A stretch of 64,000 nt of DNA, from contig JACKOQ010000001.1 of NCBI GenBank assembly GCA_024234215.1, forward strand, positions 248,001 to 312,000, given 5' to 3'. Positions 1 through 8,175 of this stretch are shown here, piece by piece. This DNA is from Pseudomonadales bacterium. GTDB lineage: Bacteria; Pseudomonadota; Gammaproteobacteria; Pseudomonadales; UBA5862. Position 1 is the first letter of the stretch. Each line of letters starts with the position of its first letter. The notes under the pieces are model-generated. The model was not told the origin of the DNA. It saw nothing but the letters and a program-made list of their open reading frames with translations, and did not search any database. The position numbers and the translations under genes were made by a program.

Positions 1-2
1 TG

Positions 3-1070
3 CAGCCCTGGAGCCGCCTGAAGCAGATCGAGGAGGATCAGGCGCTGATCGACTATCTGCGGATGCGCACCTACATGCTGCGCAACAGTGCGAAGCCGGC
101 CGGCGGCCAGCGCGAGCGGGGTCAGACCAGCGGTTGCGCCCTGATCGAGCCGGTCGAGTGCGCGCTGCTGCGGCAGGAGGTCGACGCGCTGCCCGAAGCG
201 CAGCGGCTGGTCGATGGCGGTGCGCTGCAGGTGCATTGCGCCACTGCCGGGCAGATTCCCAATCTGCTGCGCGAGATCGGCCGGCTGCGCGAGCTGAGCT
301 TTCGCGCCGCGGGCGAGGGCACCGGTCGGGCGCTCGATCTCGATGCCTATGACGCCTACTACCTGCATCTTTTCATCTGGAACCGCGACACCGACGAGGT
401 GGTGGGTGCCTATCGCCTCGGTGAGTCGGACCGGATCGTTGCCAGCCGGGGGGTGGCGGGGCTCTACAGCCACTCGCTGTTCCGCTATTCACGGCGGCTG
501 ATCGATCAGCTCAATCCGGCGCTGGAGCTGGGGCGTTCGTTCGTGCGGCAGGAGTATCAAAAGAGCTTCGCGCCGCTGCTGCTGTTGTGGAAGGGCATCG
601 CCACCTTCATGCACCGCAATCCGCGCTACCGCCGCCTGTTCGGGCCGGTCAGCATCAGCAGCGACTATCAGCCGCTGTCGCAGAAGCTGCTGGTCGATTT
701 TCTGCGCATCCACAACAGCCAGCCGACGCTGGCGAAGCTGGTGAAGCCGCGCTCGCCATTCCGGGCGCGTGCCGGCAAGGCGGTGGACAGTGCGCGGGCA
801 CACCTCAACTCGGTCGAGGCGGTGGATGACCTGATCGCCGAACTCGAGGTGGACGGCAAGGGCATTCCGGTGCTGCTGCGGCAATATCTGAAGTTCGGCG
901 GGCAGATTCTGGCGTTCAATGTCGATGACCAGTTCAACAACAGCCTCGATGGGCTGATCATGGTCGATCTGCTGCATACCGAACCCAGGACGCTGGCCCG
1001 TTACATGGGCAAGGCCGAGACGGCCGAGTTCCATGCCTGGCATGGCGGGGAGTCGCGTCAGGCCGGCTGA
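3..1070 (+). CDS. GNAT-type N-acyltransferase domain protein (OlsB / putative hemolysin family), 5' truncated
   Basis: The reading frame is open from the first bases of the window and runs into the methionine at 63, so the gene starts upstream and only its C-terminal part is seen. The visible 356 codons match the OlsB/COG3176 hemolysin-like acyltransferase fold. The segment around residues ALELGRSFVRQEYQKSFAP (about nt 519-577) followed by LLLLWKGI and FGPVSISSDY is the hallmark of that family. In many proteobacteria this domain follows a PlsC-like lysophospholipid acyltransferase domain in one protein of about 570 residues, which fits the missing N-terminus. The likely role is acyl transfer to an amino-acid or lipid acceptor at the membrane; the substrate cannot be told. 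It is convergent with the methyltransferase, with a 9-bp gap. Confidence 0.8.
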   Translation, partial: QPWSRLKQIEEDQALIDYLRMRTYMLRNSAKPAGGQRERGQTSGCALIEPVECALLRQEVDALPEAQRLVDGGALQVHCATAGQIPNLLREIGRLRELSFRAAGEGTGRALDLDAYDAYYLHLFIWNRDTDEVVGAYRLGESDRIVASRGVAGLYSHSLFRYSRRLIDQLNPALELGRSFVRQEYQKSFAPLLLLWKGIATFMHRNPRYRRLFGPVSISSDYQPLSQKLLVDFLRIHNSQPTLAKLVKPRSPFRARAGKAVDSARAHLNSVEAVDDLIAELEVDGKGIPVLLRQYLKFGGQILAFNVDDQFNNSLDGLIMVDLLHTEPRTLARYMGKAETAEFHAWHGGESRQAG

Positions 1071-1079
1071 AGAGGCGGG

Positions 1080-1790
1080 TCAGCGCCGGGTGAAGTAGAA
1101 GACCCGGCTCTTGCCCAGCAGCGGATTGAGCCGCAGCTCCAGCCGCCGCAGCCAGGCGGGCGAGCGGAACAGCGCCCAGTCGAGAAAATCCTTGTAGCGC
1201 CGCACCAGCCACGACTGCTCTCGGCGAGACCAGAGCAGCGCCTGCAGCCACCACCAGGGTGAGTGCAGGCCATGCTCGCGGTGCTCGGCGATGCAGCGCA
1301 GGCCGCTGGCCTCGATGGCGCGCGGCAGTTCATCGCCACAAAAGATGCGCAGATGGCCGACGTCGGCCGGGTAGTCGCGGCTCAACAGCCAGCAGAGCCG
1401 TTCCGGCCAGTAGCTGGGCACCGAAACCGCCAGAAGGCCGTCGGGCTTGAGCACCCGCACCAGTTCGCTGATCACCGCTTCCGGCCGGTCGAGGTGCTCC
1501 AGCACTTCGCAGCAGATCACCTTGTCGAAGCTGGCATCGGCAAAGGGCAGCCGGGCGCCGTGGGCCTGGGCCCAGAGGGCGCTGCGGTGGGGTGAGTCCT
1601 GATCGAAGTCGCCAAAGCGATGCTGCGCCTGTTGCAGGTCGGCCAGCGACAGGTCGACGCCCACCGCCAGCAGCGAACAGTGGCGGTAGGCGGCGAGCGT
1701 GTGACGGCCCAGCCCGCAGCCGACATCGAGCAGGCGATCGTCAGGCTTCAGGCCGAGCCGTTGCAGGTCGATGGTGGTGATGGTGGTCAC
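1080..1790 (-). CDS. class I SAM-dependent methyltransferase (Methyltransf_11 type)
   Basis: This 236-residue protein has motif I DRLLDVGCGLGRHT near residues 17-30 for SAM binding. An acidic residue at the end of strand beta-2 (GVDLS) follows, then FDKVICCEVLEHLDRPEAV, the motif IV/post-I pattern of small-molecule methyltransferases. The acceptor is unknown. The start codon is GTG at 1790; no strong ribosome-binding site is visible. It lies 19 bp downstream of the MaoC gene on the same strand, so it is probably the last gene of the SDR-MaoC operon, though a role in acyl-CoA metabolism is not evident from the sequence. Confidence 0.82.
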   Translation of the reverse strand: MTTITTIDLQRLGLKPDDRLLDVGCGLGRHTLAAYRHCSLLAVGVDLSLADLQQAQHRFGDFDQDSPHRSALWAQAHGARLPFADASFDKVICCEVLEHLDRPEAVISELVRVLKPDGLLAVSVPSYWPERLCWLLSRDYPADVGHLRIFCGDELPRAIEASGLRCIAEHREHGLHSPWWWLQALLWSRREQSWLVRRYKDFLDWALFRSPAWLRRLELRLNPLLGKSRVFYFTRR

Positions 1791-1809
1791 GGCTGACCGC
1801 GCGAATCAC

Positions 1810-2271
1810 TCACTGATCGGGCATCCACAGCCGGACGGTGGCCGGGCAGCAGGGCACGCCGGCGCGGTTGGCGACCACCATCTCGACCACCACCAAGCCA
1901 TGCTCGCCCTCGCGCTCCTTGGCGGTCACCCGACCATTCATCACCACCTCGTCGCCGGCGCAGATCGAGGTGCCCATGCGCATCGAGCGTTTGCGCAGGA
2001 ACGACTCGGGTCCGGCCCACTCCAGCACATAGCGGTCGATCAGGCCATGGTAGGTCATGGTGTTGAGGTAGATGTCGTCGACCCCTTGGTTGCGGGCATA
2101 TTCACGGTTGTGGTGGCCGGGAAAGAAATCACGGGTGGCGACGGTCATCTGGACCACCCGGCGGTAGCTGATCGGCATTCTCACCTCGGGGAGCGCTTGC
2201 CCCACCTCGACCTCGCCCCAGGTGCGGTAGAGGTATTTCTTGCCGAAGGCGCCGGCGATGCTGTGGGTCAT
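1810..2271 (-). CDS. MaoC-like hotdog (R)-enoyl-CoA hydratase, probably the catalytic subunit
   Basis: This 153-residue single-hotdog protein contains ATRDFFPGHHNREYA, which supplies the catalytic D-x4-H pair of the MaoC hydratase-2 motif. Its ATG overlaps the stop of the preceding hotdog gene (ATGA), which suggests translational coupling and equimolar subunits. Paired small MaoC proteins forming a heteromeric hydratase are known (for example ChsH1 with ChsH2 in actinobacterial steroid side-chain degradation), and this pair looks comparable. The inferred role is hydration of a bulky enoyl-CoA, followed by oxidation by the neighbouring HSD17B4-like SDR. The substrate is not identifiable. Confidence 0.72.
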   Translation of the reverse strand: MTHSIAGAFGKKYLYRTWGEVEVGQALPEVRMPISYRRVVQMTVATRDFFPGHHNREYARNQGVDDIYLNTMTYHGLIDRYVLEWAGPESFLRKRSMRMGTSICAGDEVVMNGRVTAKEREGEHGLVVVEMVVANRAGVPCCPATVRLWMPDQ

Positions 2272-2813
2272 GGGGTCACCTCCTTGTCGTGGGGCCGGTA
2301 GCGGTAGACGTCATTGGTGTGAAGGGCGACCAGCTCGCCTGCCTGGTTGCGGTAACTGGTCTGGGTGCGGATGAAGCAGCCGACGCCGAGCCGGGTGCTC
2401 TTCTCGTCACTGACGCTGACCAGCTCTTCCTGGGCATTGAGCCGCTCGCCGACCCGGATCGGCCGGAAGAACTCGGTCTCGGTGACCACGTTGATGATGG
2501 TGGTGCCGGGCAGCGGGATGTTCATCAGCGGCGGATCGTCGGCGACGACCGGCGCGTCGGGCTGCCAGTCGAGCCCCATGCCCCAGACCATCAGCATGCC
2601 GGGCGGCGAGACGATGTCGCCGAAGCGACGCCGGGCATAGTCGACATCCCAGTAGCAGGGGTTGCCATCTTCCATCGCGCTGGCGTAGATCCTGATCATC
2701 GGCCAGTTGACATCCATGGTGTGGAAGCGGGTGCGGCTGCGCTTGCCCACCATGGCCTGGCCCTCGGCGACGGTGCCGAGGGGCATGTTGGTGCCTACCT
2801 GTTTCTCTGCCAT
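2268..2813 (-). CDS. MaoC/FAS1-like hotdog dehydratase-family protein, probably a non-catalytic partner subunit
   Basis: A 181-residue hotdog protein. The start at 2813 is chosen because AAGGAG lies just upstream (about 2821-2826); an in-frame ATG at 2885 would lie inside the end of the SDR gene. The segment ASAMEDGNPCYWDVDYA occupies the place of the hydratase motif but has Tyr-Trp where the catalytic His is expected, as in the N-terminal non-catalytic hotdogs of two-subunit hydratases. It sits between the SDR (31 bp upstream) and the catalytic MaoC gene (4-bp overlap), so it most likely contributes to the CoA-binding half of a heteromeric enoyl-CoA hydratase. Confidence 0.7.
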   Translation of the reverse strand: MAEKQVGTNMPLGTVAEGQAMVGKRSRTRFHTMDVNWPMIRIYASAMEDGNPCYWDVDYARRRFGDIVSPPGMLMVWGMGLDWQPDAPVVADDPPLMNIPLPGTTIINVVTETEFFRPIRVGERLNAQEELVSVSDEKSTRLGVGCFIRTQTSYRNQAGELVALHTNDVYRYRPHDKEVTP

Positions 2814-2844
2814 CGTGCTCTCCTTGGGTGGTTGGATTCCCTGT

Positions 2845-3774
2845 TTACGGCTGCGATTCGCGGGGCGCCGGGTTGTGGTAGCCATTCAGCAGGGTCTGTG
2901 GCACCTGGGCGATCAGGTCGTCCAGCGTGAAGTGGCCATCGTTCTCCTGCTTGTAGAGCGCGCGCTCCTCGACCGGCTCCGAGTAGATGGAGACCCGCCC
3001 CTTCTCGACATGGAACACCTGCCCATTGATGTGGGCGGCATGGTCGCTGGCCAGATAGGCCACGAAGGGCGCGACATACTCCGGCCCGGGCATGGCCTGC
3101 ATCGCGGCAAAGCGCTCCGGGGTGATCAGCCCCGCCTCCAGCCGCTTCTTCATGCCGGCGATCACCCCTTCGTTGAGGGTCATCCGCGTTGCCGCCATCG
3201 GGCAGATCGCATTGGAGGTGACGCCATAGCGTCCCAGTTCACGCGCCAGTCCGCGCGTCATGCTGACGATGCCGCCCTTGGCGGCGGCATAGTTGACCTG
3301 GCCGACGCTGCCACGCCAGGCATCCGATGAGAAGTTGATGATGCGGCCGCTCTGCTGGCTGCGCATCAGCTTGCTGGCGTGGTGGTTGATGTTGTAGTGG
3401 CCCTTGAGATGAACGCGGATCACCGTGTCCCAGTCATCTTCGGTCAGATTCCAGATCATCCGCTCACGCAGCACGCCGGCGCAGTTGACGACGATGTCGA
3501 GCCGGCCAAAGGCTTCGACGGCGAGATGGACCGCCCGTTCGGCGGCGGCGTGGTCATCGACTGGCTCGTGGCAGGGCACGGCCTGGCCGCCGGCGGCCCG
3601 GATCTCCTCGGCCACCTCGCTGGCCGGCGCGCCCTCGGTGCTACGGCCATCGCGGCCGACACCCGGGTCCATCACCACCACGGCGGCCCCCTCGGCGGCC
3701 ATGCGCAGCGCAACGGCGCGGCCGATGCCGCGTCCGCCGCCGGTCACCAATGCACTCTTGCCTGTCAGATACAT
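2845..3774 (-). CDS. short-chain dehydrogenase/reductase, HSD17B4-like 3-hydroxyacyl-CoA dehydrogenase type
   Basis: A 309-residue classical SDR. The Rossmann motif TGGGRGIGRAVAL lies near residues 9-21, NCAG near residue 100, a Ser in NFSSDAW, and YAAAK supplies the catalytic Tyr-x3-Lys. The start at 3774 is preceded by AAGAGGTG; a start further upstream at 3825 has no such site. The spacing of the DPGVGRDGRSTEG loop and the VHLKGHYN segment resembles the dehydrogenase unit of peroxisomal multifunctional enzyme type 2 (HSD17B4). With the two MaoC genes downstream it would give the hydration and oxidation steps of a beta-oxidation-like cycle. The C-terminal extension of about 50 residues after the SDR core is unassigned. 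Confidence 0.82.
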   Translation of the reverse strand: MYLTGKSALVTGGGRGIGRAVALRMAAEGAAVVVMDPGVGRDGRSTEGAPASEVAEEIRAAGGQAVPCHEPVDDHAAAERAVHLAVEAFGRLDIVVNCAGVLRERMIWNLTEDDWDTVIRVHLKGHYNINHHASKLMRSQQSGRIINFSSDAWRGSVGQVNYAAAKGGIVSMTRGLARELGRYGVTSNAICPMAATRMTLNEGVIAGMKKRLEAGLITPERFAAMQAMPGPEYVAPFVAYLASDHAAHINGQVFHVEKGRVSIYSEPVEERALYKQENDGHFTLDDLIAQVPQTLLNGYHNPAPRESQP

Positions 3775-3867
3775 GTTGCACCTCTTGTTATTGTTGTGAT
3801 CGTTCGTGCCGGTTCGCCTGCCCATCTTAGAGCATCCGGGTGATGTTCAGGCAAGAGTGCGCGGAGA

Positions 3868-3881
3868 TTGATCCTGATCAA
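3868..3881. promoter_or_regulatory. FNR/ANR/DNR-type box, perfect TTGAT-N4-ATCAA
   Basis: The sequence TTGATCCTGATCAA matches the FNR-family consensus at every defined position. It lies 93 bp upstream of the SDR start (minus strand) and 81 bp upstream of the small membrane peptide at 3963 (plus strand). Which gene it controls cannot be decided from position alone. Confidence 0.6.
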
Positions 3882-3962
3882 TGCATATGGAGTCGGACAC
3901 TGGAACAGTGGGCGCTGCGGCTTGCAAGCCATCGATCCACCCGACTCATGAGGCATCGCGCC

Positions 3963-4082
3963 ATGCACAATAATGAAGATACGACCGTCGCCAAACGGCT
4001 GGGCATCACCGTGACCGTACTGATTGGCGTGATGGTCACGCTGATCGTGCTCTCCCTGGTGCTGGGGCAGGCATTCCACTGA
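3963..4082 (+). CDS. 39-residue single-pass membrane peptide, unknown function
   Basis: The peptide has a short polar N-terminus (MHNNEDTTVAKR) and one hydrophobic helix of about 23 residues, ending GQAFH. I do not recognise the family. A longer frame opens at 3840 but has the FNR box inside it, so the internal ATG at 3963 is preferred; another ATG at 3948 (MRHRAM) is possible. It stands alone between divergent and co-directional genes, with a perfect FNR box 81 bp upstream, so anaerobic control is plausible. Small FNR-controlled membrane peptides often modulate respiratory or transport complexes, but nothing in the sequence shows a partner. Confidence 0.5.
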   Translation: MHNNEDTTVAKRLGITVTVLIGVMVTLIVLSLVLGQAFH

Positions 4083-4222
4083 AGCGGTCGGCCTGCCGAG
4101 CCGAGGCGGGCCAGCAGGCTATTCGTTCGATCATAACGCTGTGGTATTGTCCAGCTTCCACGGGCGCGTCGGCGCTCATGGGCAAATTCAACGATTCACA
4201 ATAATCAATCAAGGATGTCGTC

Positions 4223-5389
4223 ATGGATTTCACCCTTTCGCAAGAGCATCAACTGATCGTCGACTCCGCCGACAAGATCGCGCAGAAGTTCGATCGCAAA
4301 TATTGGCTTGAGTGCGCCAAACACAAGCGCTTTCCGCAGGAGATGTGGAATGAGCTGGGCAGCATGGGCTACCTCGGCATCACCTGTCCCGAGGAGTATG
4401 GCGGCGCCGGCATGGGCATGACCGAGCTGGCCCTGCTGCAGGAGCGGCTCGCCAGCCATGGCGTGGCGCTGCTCTACTTCGTCGTCAACCAGGGCATCGC
4501 GATGCCCTGCATCTCCAAGCACGGCACCCCGGAGCAGAAGCAGCGCTGGCTGCCGGCGATGGCGCGCGGTGAAAAGCGCTGCTGTTTCGCGATCACCGAG
4601 CCCAATGCCGGTACCAACACCTTCAAGATCCAGACCCTCGGCAAGCTCGATGGCGGCGACTATGTGCTCAACGGCTCCAAGCTGTTCATCAGCGGCATCA
4701 ACCAGGCCGACCATGTGCTGGTGGTGGCGCGCACCCAGTCCTATGCCGAGGTGGGGCAAGACAAAAAATATGAGGGTCTGACGCTGTTCGTGGTCGACAC
4801 CAAGTCGCCGGGCCTCACCTTCGACCCGATGGACACCATGCTGCAGAACACCGAAGGGCAGTACTTCGTCTACTTCAACAACGTGCGGGTGCCGAAAGAG
4901 AATGTGATCGGGCAGCCGGGCAAGGGGCTTGCCTACCTGTTCGATGCCCTCAACCCCGAGCGGATCGTCGTCGCCGCCGGTGCCGTTGGCGGTGGACGCT
5001 GGTGCCTGAAGCGTGGTGTCGAGTATGCCAACCAGCGGGTCATCTTCGACCGGCCGATCGGTGCCTATCAGGGGCTGCAACATCCGCTGGCCGATGCCGC
5101 CGCGCTGCTGGAAGTGGCCTGGCTGATGACGCTGAAGGCCGCCTGGCAGCAGGACAATGGCGAGAATGCCGGTGCTGCCGCCAACATCGCCAAGTACACC
5201 GCCTCCGAGGCGAGCTACCGCGCCGCCGATGCCGCGTTGCAGGTGCATGGGGGTTACGGCTTCACCGAGAGCATGGACATGCTGCACAGCTTCGTCGGCG
5301 CGCGGCTGGGCAAGGTGGCGCCGATCAACCGCGAGATGACCCTCAACTACATCGGTCAGCATCTGCTGGGTCTGCCGAAGTCCTACTGA
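4223..5389 (+). CDS. acyl-CoA dehydrogenase
   Basis: This 388-residue FAD-dependent dehydrogenase has the usual three-part architecture. The N-terminal helical domain begins MDFTLSQEHQLIVDSADKIA. The middle beta domain carries CCFAITEPNAGTN and LNGSKLFISG. The C-terminal helical domain contains LQVHGGYGFTESMDM. It oxidises an acyl-CoA to the 2-enoyl-CoA and passes electrons to ETF. AAGGA lies 12 nt before the ATG. At the position where SCAD/MCAD enzymes have the catalytic Glu in a YEGT motif this protein reads KVAPINREM, so the base must lie elsewhere, as in isovaleryl-CoA-type enzymes with a helix-G glutamate. It appears monocistronic and ends at a hairpin terminator. Confidence 0.9.
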   Translation: MDFTLSQEHQLIVDSADKIAQKFDRKYWLECAKHKRFPQEMWNELGSMGYLGITCPEEYGGAGMGMTELALLQERLASHGVALLYFVVNQGIAMPCISKHGTPEQKQRWLPAMARGEKRCCFAITEPNAGTNTFKIQTLGKLDGGDYVLNGSKLFISGINQADHVLVVARTQSYAEVGQDKKYEGLTLFVVDTKSPGLTFDPMDTMLQNTEGQYFVYFNNVRVPKENVIGQPGKGLAYLFDALNPERIVVAAGAVGGGRWCLKRGVEYANQRVIFDRPIGAYQGLQHPLADAAALLEVAWLMTLKAAWQQDNGENAGAAANIAKYTASEASYRAADAALQVHGGYGFTESMDMLHSFVGARLGKVAPINREMTLNYIGQHLLGLPKSY

Positions 5390-5413
5390 TGTCGTTCTGA
5401 CGTTGAGCCACGC

Positions 5414-5445
5414 ACAAAGACGCCAGCTGGCGTCTTTGTCGTTTT
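5414..5445 (+). terminator. hairpin terminator after the acyl-CoA dehydrogenase
   Basis: A perfect 13+13 palindrome (ACAAAGACGCCAG / CTGGCGTCTTTGT, 5414-5439) is followed by CGTTTTG. It has a strong stem and a short, imperfect T-run. Confidence 0.7.
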
Positions 5446-5570
5446 GGGGCTCCCCGCCTGTCGGTGTCATCCGCGTTGCCGAAGACCGGGCGCGTTTCTT
5501 CACGGTGGTGGGCTTGCTACACTAGCAATGTCCAGGGAACTCCCTGGCCGGCATCACTCTGGAGTCGCCC

Positions 5571-6008
5571 GTGATCACGCTGCAGTTCTGGCAAGCCATT
5601 TCGATCTTTGTCGTCGCCGTCCTGCTGGGCGGCGCAATGGGTTGGCTGCTTGCACTGCGCCAGGGGGGGTCCAAGGCCCAGCACGATGCCCGCGCGCTGG
5701 AGCGGGAGTTCGACCAGTACCGCGATGAGGTGAGCAGCCACTTCGTGCAGACCAGCGAGCTGGTCGGCCGGCTCTCCGAGAGCTACCGCGACGTCTTCGA
5801 CCATCTGGCCAGCGGCGCCCAGCGGCTGTGCAACGGCGAGGCTGTCGAACGCATCGTCATCCAGAACCGGATTCAGAAGGAGCGGCTGACCGAGCGGCTG
5901 CCACTCAGCGATGAGCTGCCACTGACGCCGCCGCGCGACTACGCACCCAAACGCCACCCTGACGAGAAGGGGCTGCTGGCCGATGACTACGGCCTCGATC
6001 AGCCTTGA
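5571..6008 (+). CDS. zapG: ZapG/YhcB family inner-membrane cell-envelope protein (DUF1043)
   Basis: This 145-residue protein has one N-terminal transmembrane helix (residues about 8-28, containing GGAMGWLLAL). A coiled-coil region follows with the family block FDQYRDEVSSHFVQTSELV. The C-terminus is proline-rich and contains PPRDYAPKR, which is typical of YhcB. In E. coli the protein links the divisome, cell-wall elongation and lipid homeostasis. The length is close to the family norm of about 130-135 residues. The next gene encodes a DegS/AlgW-like protease; yhcB lies next to degQ-degS in many gammaproteobacteria, so this synteny supports both assignments. Confidence 0.88.
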   Translation: MITLQFWQAISIFVVAVLLGGAMGWLLALRQGGSKAQHDARALEREFDQYRDEVSSHFVQTSELVGRLSESYRDVFDHLASGAQRLCNGEAVERIVIQNRIQKERLTERLPLSDELPLTPPRDYAPKRHPDEKGLLADDYGLDQP

Positions 6009-6063
6009 AGCGGATGCTGACTGACCCGATCCGGACCACCGCCACGGCGATTTTCGGACTGGC

Positions 6064-7233
6064 ATGAACCGGGGTCCGCGTGAGCTGCTGATCGCAGCCC
6101 TGCTGGGGCTGCTGGTGGGCCTGTTGTTGCTGTTCAATTCGCCTGACTGGTTGCGCAAGCCCGAGCCAGTGCCCGCTCCGGCGCCATCCGCCGCGCCGCC
6201 GGCTGCACCGCCGCCCGTCAGCGAACCGCACCGTGAGACGCCTCCTGCGGTCGTCGCCTCCTACGCCGAGGCGGTGAAGCGCGCCGCGCCGGCGGTGGTC
6301 AATGTCTACACCCGCAAGCGCTCTGCGGCGACCAGCGCCTATCTCGATGATCCTCTGCTGGCCAGAATCCATGGCGGCAACGACGAGGCGCGTCGACAGC
6401 GGATGCAGTCGAGTCTCGGCTCTGGCGTCATCGTCAGCCACAAGGGCGACATTCTCACCAACCACCATGTGGTGGCCAATGCCGAGGACATTCTGGTGCT
6501 GCTGCGCGACGGGCGTGAGGCCGCTGCCCGGCTGGTCGGGGCCGACCCCGAGACCGATCTGGCGCTGCTGAAGATCGAATTGACCGGATTGCAACCGATC
6601 GAGCTGGCCGACGGCAAGCAGATCGAGGTGGGCGACGTGGTGCTGGCGATCGGCAACCCCTTCGGCGTGGGGCAGAGCGTGACCTTCGGCATCATCGGCG
6701 CCACCGGGCGGGCTGGCCTCGGCCTCAGCACCTTTGAGAATTTCATCCAGACCGATGCCGCCATCCATCCCGGCAACTCCGGCGGTGCACTGGTCAATGC
6801 CGAGGGACGGCTGGTGGGTATCAACAGTGCGGTCTACAGCCAGCAGGGTGGCGGTTCGCTCGGCATCGGCTTCGCCATTCCGGCCGCGGTGGCCTACCAG
6901 GTGATGCAGGCACTGATCGACCATGGCCGCGTCGTGCGCGGCTGGCTCGGCATCGAGGTGGAGCGGGTGGAACTGCCCGGCGCTGCCACCGCCAAGGTCG
7001 AGGGTCTGCGAGTCACCGCGGTGGTGCCCGGCAGTCCGGCCGAGCAGGCCGGCATCGCAGAGAATGACATCATCACCCGGTTGAGCGGTCGGGAGAGCTG
7101 GAATGGCCGGCTGGCGATGGAGCAGATTGCCCGGGCCAGGCCGGGCGAGCAGGTCAGAATCAGCGTGCTGCGCGGCAGTGAGCCGATGGAGCTGACGGCC
7201 ACGGTCGGCGAGCGTCCGCCGGCCGAACCTTGA
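6064..7233 (+). CDS. trypsin-like serine protease with one PDZ domain (DegS/AlgW type)
   Basis: This 389-residue protein has an N-terminal transmembrane anchor (residues about 7-25) followed by a Pro/Ala-rich linker. The trypsin-like domain has the triad His135 (TNHHVV), Asp165 (DPETDLALLKI) and Ser239 (HPGNSGGALV). A single PDZ domain begins near residue 290 and includes VVPGSPAEQAGI. One PDZ plus a membrane anchor is the DegS/AlgW layout, the site-1 protease that cleaves anti-sigma-E factors after envelope stress, rather than soluble two-PDZ DegP. A PDZ-proximal EVERV segment is consistent with the family. It follows zapG by 55 bp. Whether it is functionally DegS or a DegQ-like housekeeping protease is not settled by sequence. 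Confidence 0.87.
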   Translation: MNRGPRELLIAALLGLLVGLLLLFNSPDWLRKPEPVPAPAPSAAPPAAPPPVSEPHRETPPAVVASYAEAVKRAAPAVVNVYTRKRSAATSAYLDDPLLARIHGGNDEARRQRMQSSLGSGVIVSHKGDILTNHHVVANAEDILVLLRDGREAAARLVGADPETDLALLKIELTGLQPIELADGKQIEVGDVVLAIGNPFGVGQSVTFGIIGATGRAGLGLSTFENFIQTDAAIHPGNSGGALVNAEGRLVGINSAVYSQQGGGSLGIGFAIPAAVAYQVMQALIDHGRVVRGWLGIEVERVELPGAATAKVEGLRVTAVVPGSPAEQAGIAENDIITRLSGRESWNGRLAMEQIARARPGEQVRISVLRGSEPMELTATVGERPPAEP

Positions 7234-7242
7234 GAGCACACC

Positions 7243-8166
7243 ATGACAACACGACAGATCGATGCTGCGGAGGGCTCCGGAGTCAGCGCGGCGGACAGCA
7301 GAGGCGAGGCGATGGAGATCGAGCAGCTCTCGAAGCGGGACCGTTTCGAATTCAACAAGTTGCAGAAGCGGCTGCGGCGCAATGTCGGCCGTGCCATCGA
7401 AGAGTACAACATGATCGAGGCGGGCGACCGGGTGATGGTCTGCCTCTCCGGCGGCAAGGACTCCTACACCCTGCTCGACATTCTGCTCAACCTGCGCGAC
7501 CACGCGCCGCTCGACTTCGAGCTGATCGCCGTCAACCTCGATCAGAAGCAGCCCGGCTTTCCGCAGGAGGTGCTGCCCGGCTACCTGAGCCGGCTCGGCG
7601 TTCCGTTCCACATTCTGGAGCGCGACACCTACAGCATCGTCAAAAGCATCGTCCCCGAGGGCAAGACCACCTGCGGTCTCTGCTCGCGGCTGCGGCGCGG
7701 CAATCTCTACAGCTTTGCGCAGCAGATCGGCGCCACCAAGATCGCGCTCGGCCACCACCGTGACGACATCATCGAAACGCTGTTTCTCAACCTGTTCCAT
7801 GGCGGCAAGCTGAAGGCGATGCCGCCGAAGCTGCTCAGCGATGATGGGCGCAATGTGGTGATCCGGCCGCTGGCCTTCTGCACCGAGGAGGACATCGCCG
7901 CCTATGCGCGGCTGAAGGCGTTCCCGATCATTCCCTGCAACCTCTGCGGCTCGCAGCAGAATCTGCAACGGCAGAAGGTCAAGGAGATGCTGCAGCAGTG
8001 GGAGCGGCAGCAGCCGGGCCGGCTCGATGTGATCTTTGCCGCCATCCGCAACGTCGCCCCGTCGCAACTGGCCGATGTCAGGCTGTTCGATTTCGTCAAC
8101 CTTACCGCCAGCGCTGCGCCGGCGGCCGCCGACGACGACGACCGGTTGCAGCTTCTGCAACTGTAG
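7243..8166 (+). CDS. ttcA: tRNA 2-thiocytidine synthetase TtcA
   Basis: This 307-residue PP-loop ATPase thiolates C32 of certain tRNAs. The ATP-binding loop SGGKDS is at residues 69-74. Two CxxC motifs, C144/C147 (TCGLCSRL) and C232/C235 (CNLCGSQ), provide the cysteines that hold the oxygen-sensitive 4Fe-4S cluster. GHHRDDIIETLFLNLFHGGK is the conserved active-site stretch. The ATG at 7243 gives a 23-residue poorly conserved tail; ATG at 7312, preceded by GAGGCGAGGC, gives MEIEQLSKRD and is an equally plausible start. The gene is convergent with the hemD homologue (9-bp gap). Confidence 0.93.
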   Translation: MTTRQIDAAEGSGVSAADSRGEAMEIEQLSKRDRFEFNKLQKRLRRNVGRAIEEYNMIEAGDRVMVCLSGGKDSYTLLDILLNLRDHAPLDFELIAVNLDQKQPGFPQEVLPGYLSRLGVPFHILERDTYSIVKSIVPEGKTTCGLCSRLRRGNLYSFAQQIGATKIALGHHRDDIIETLFLNLFHGGKLKAMPPKLLSDDGRNVVIRPLAFCTEEDIAAYARLKAFPIIPCNLCGSQQNLQRQKVKEMLQQWERQQPGRLDVIFAAIRNVAPSQLADVRLFDFVNLTASAAPAAADDDDRLQLLQL

Positions 8167-8175
8167 GGTTGCGAC

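Noticed and set aside
3840..4082. An 80-codon start for the small membrane peptide
   Set aside because: The extra N-terminus is not membrane- or signal-like and contains the FNR box; the ATG at 3963 gives a coherent peptide.
4205..5503. A 432-codon minus-strand open frame opposite the acyl-CoA dehydrogenase
   Set aside because: The sense gene is clear; the antisense frame has no ribosome-binding site or domain.
5905..8160. A 751-codon minus-strand open frame opposite the protease and ttcA genes
   Set aside because: Both sense genes have intact catalytic motifs; the antisense translation shows no domain.
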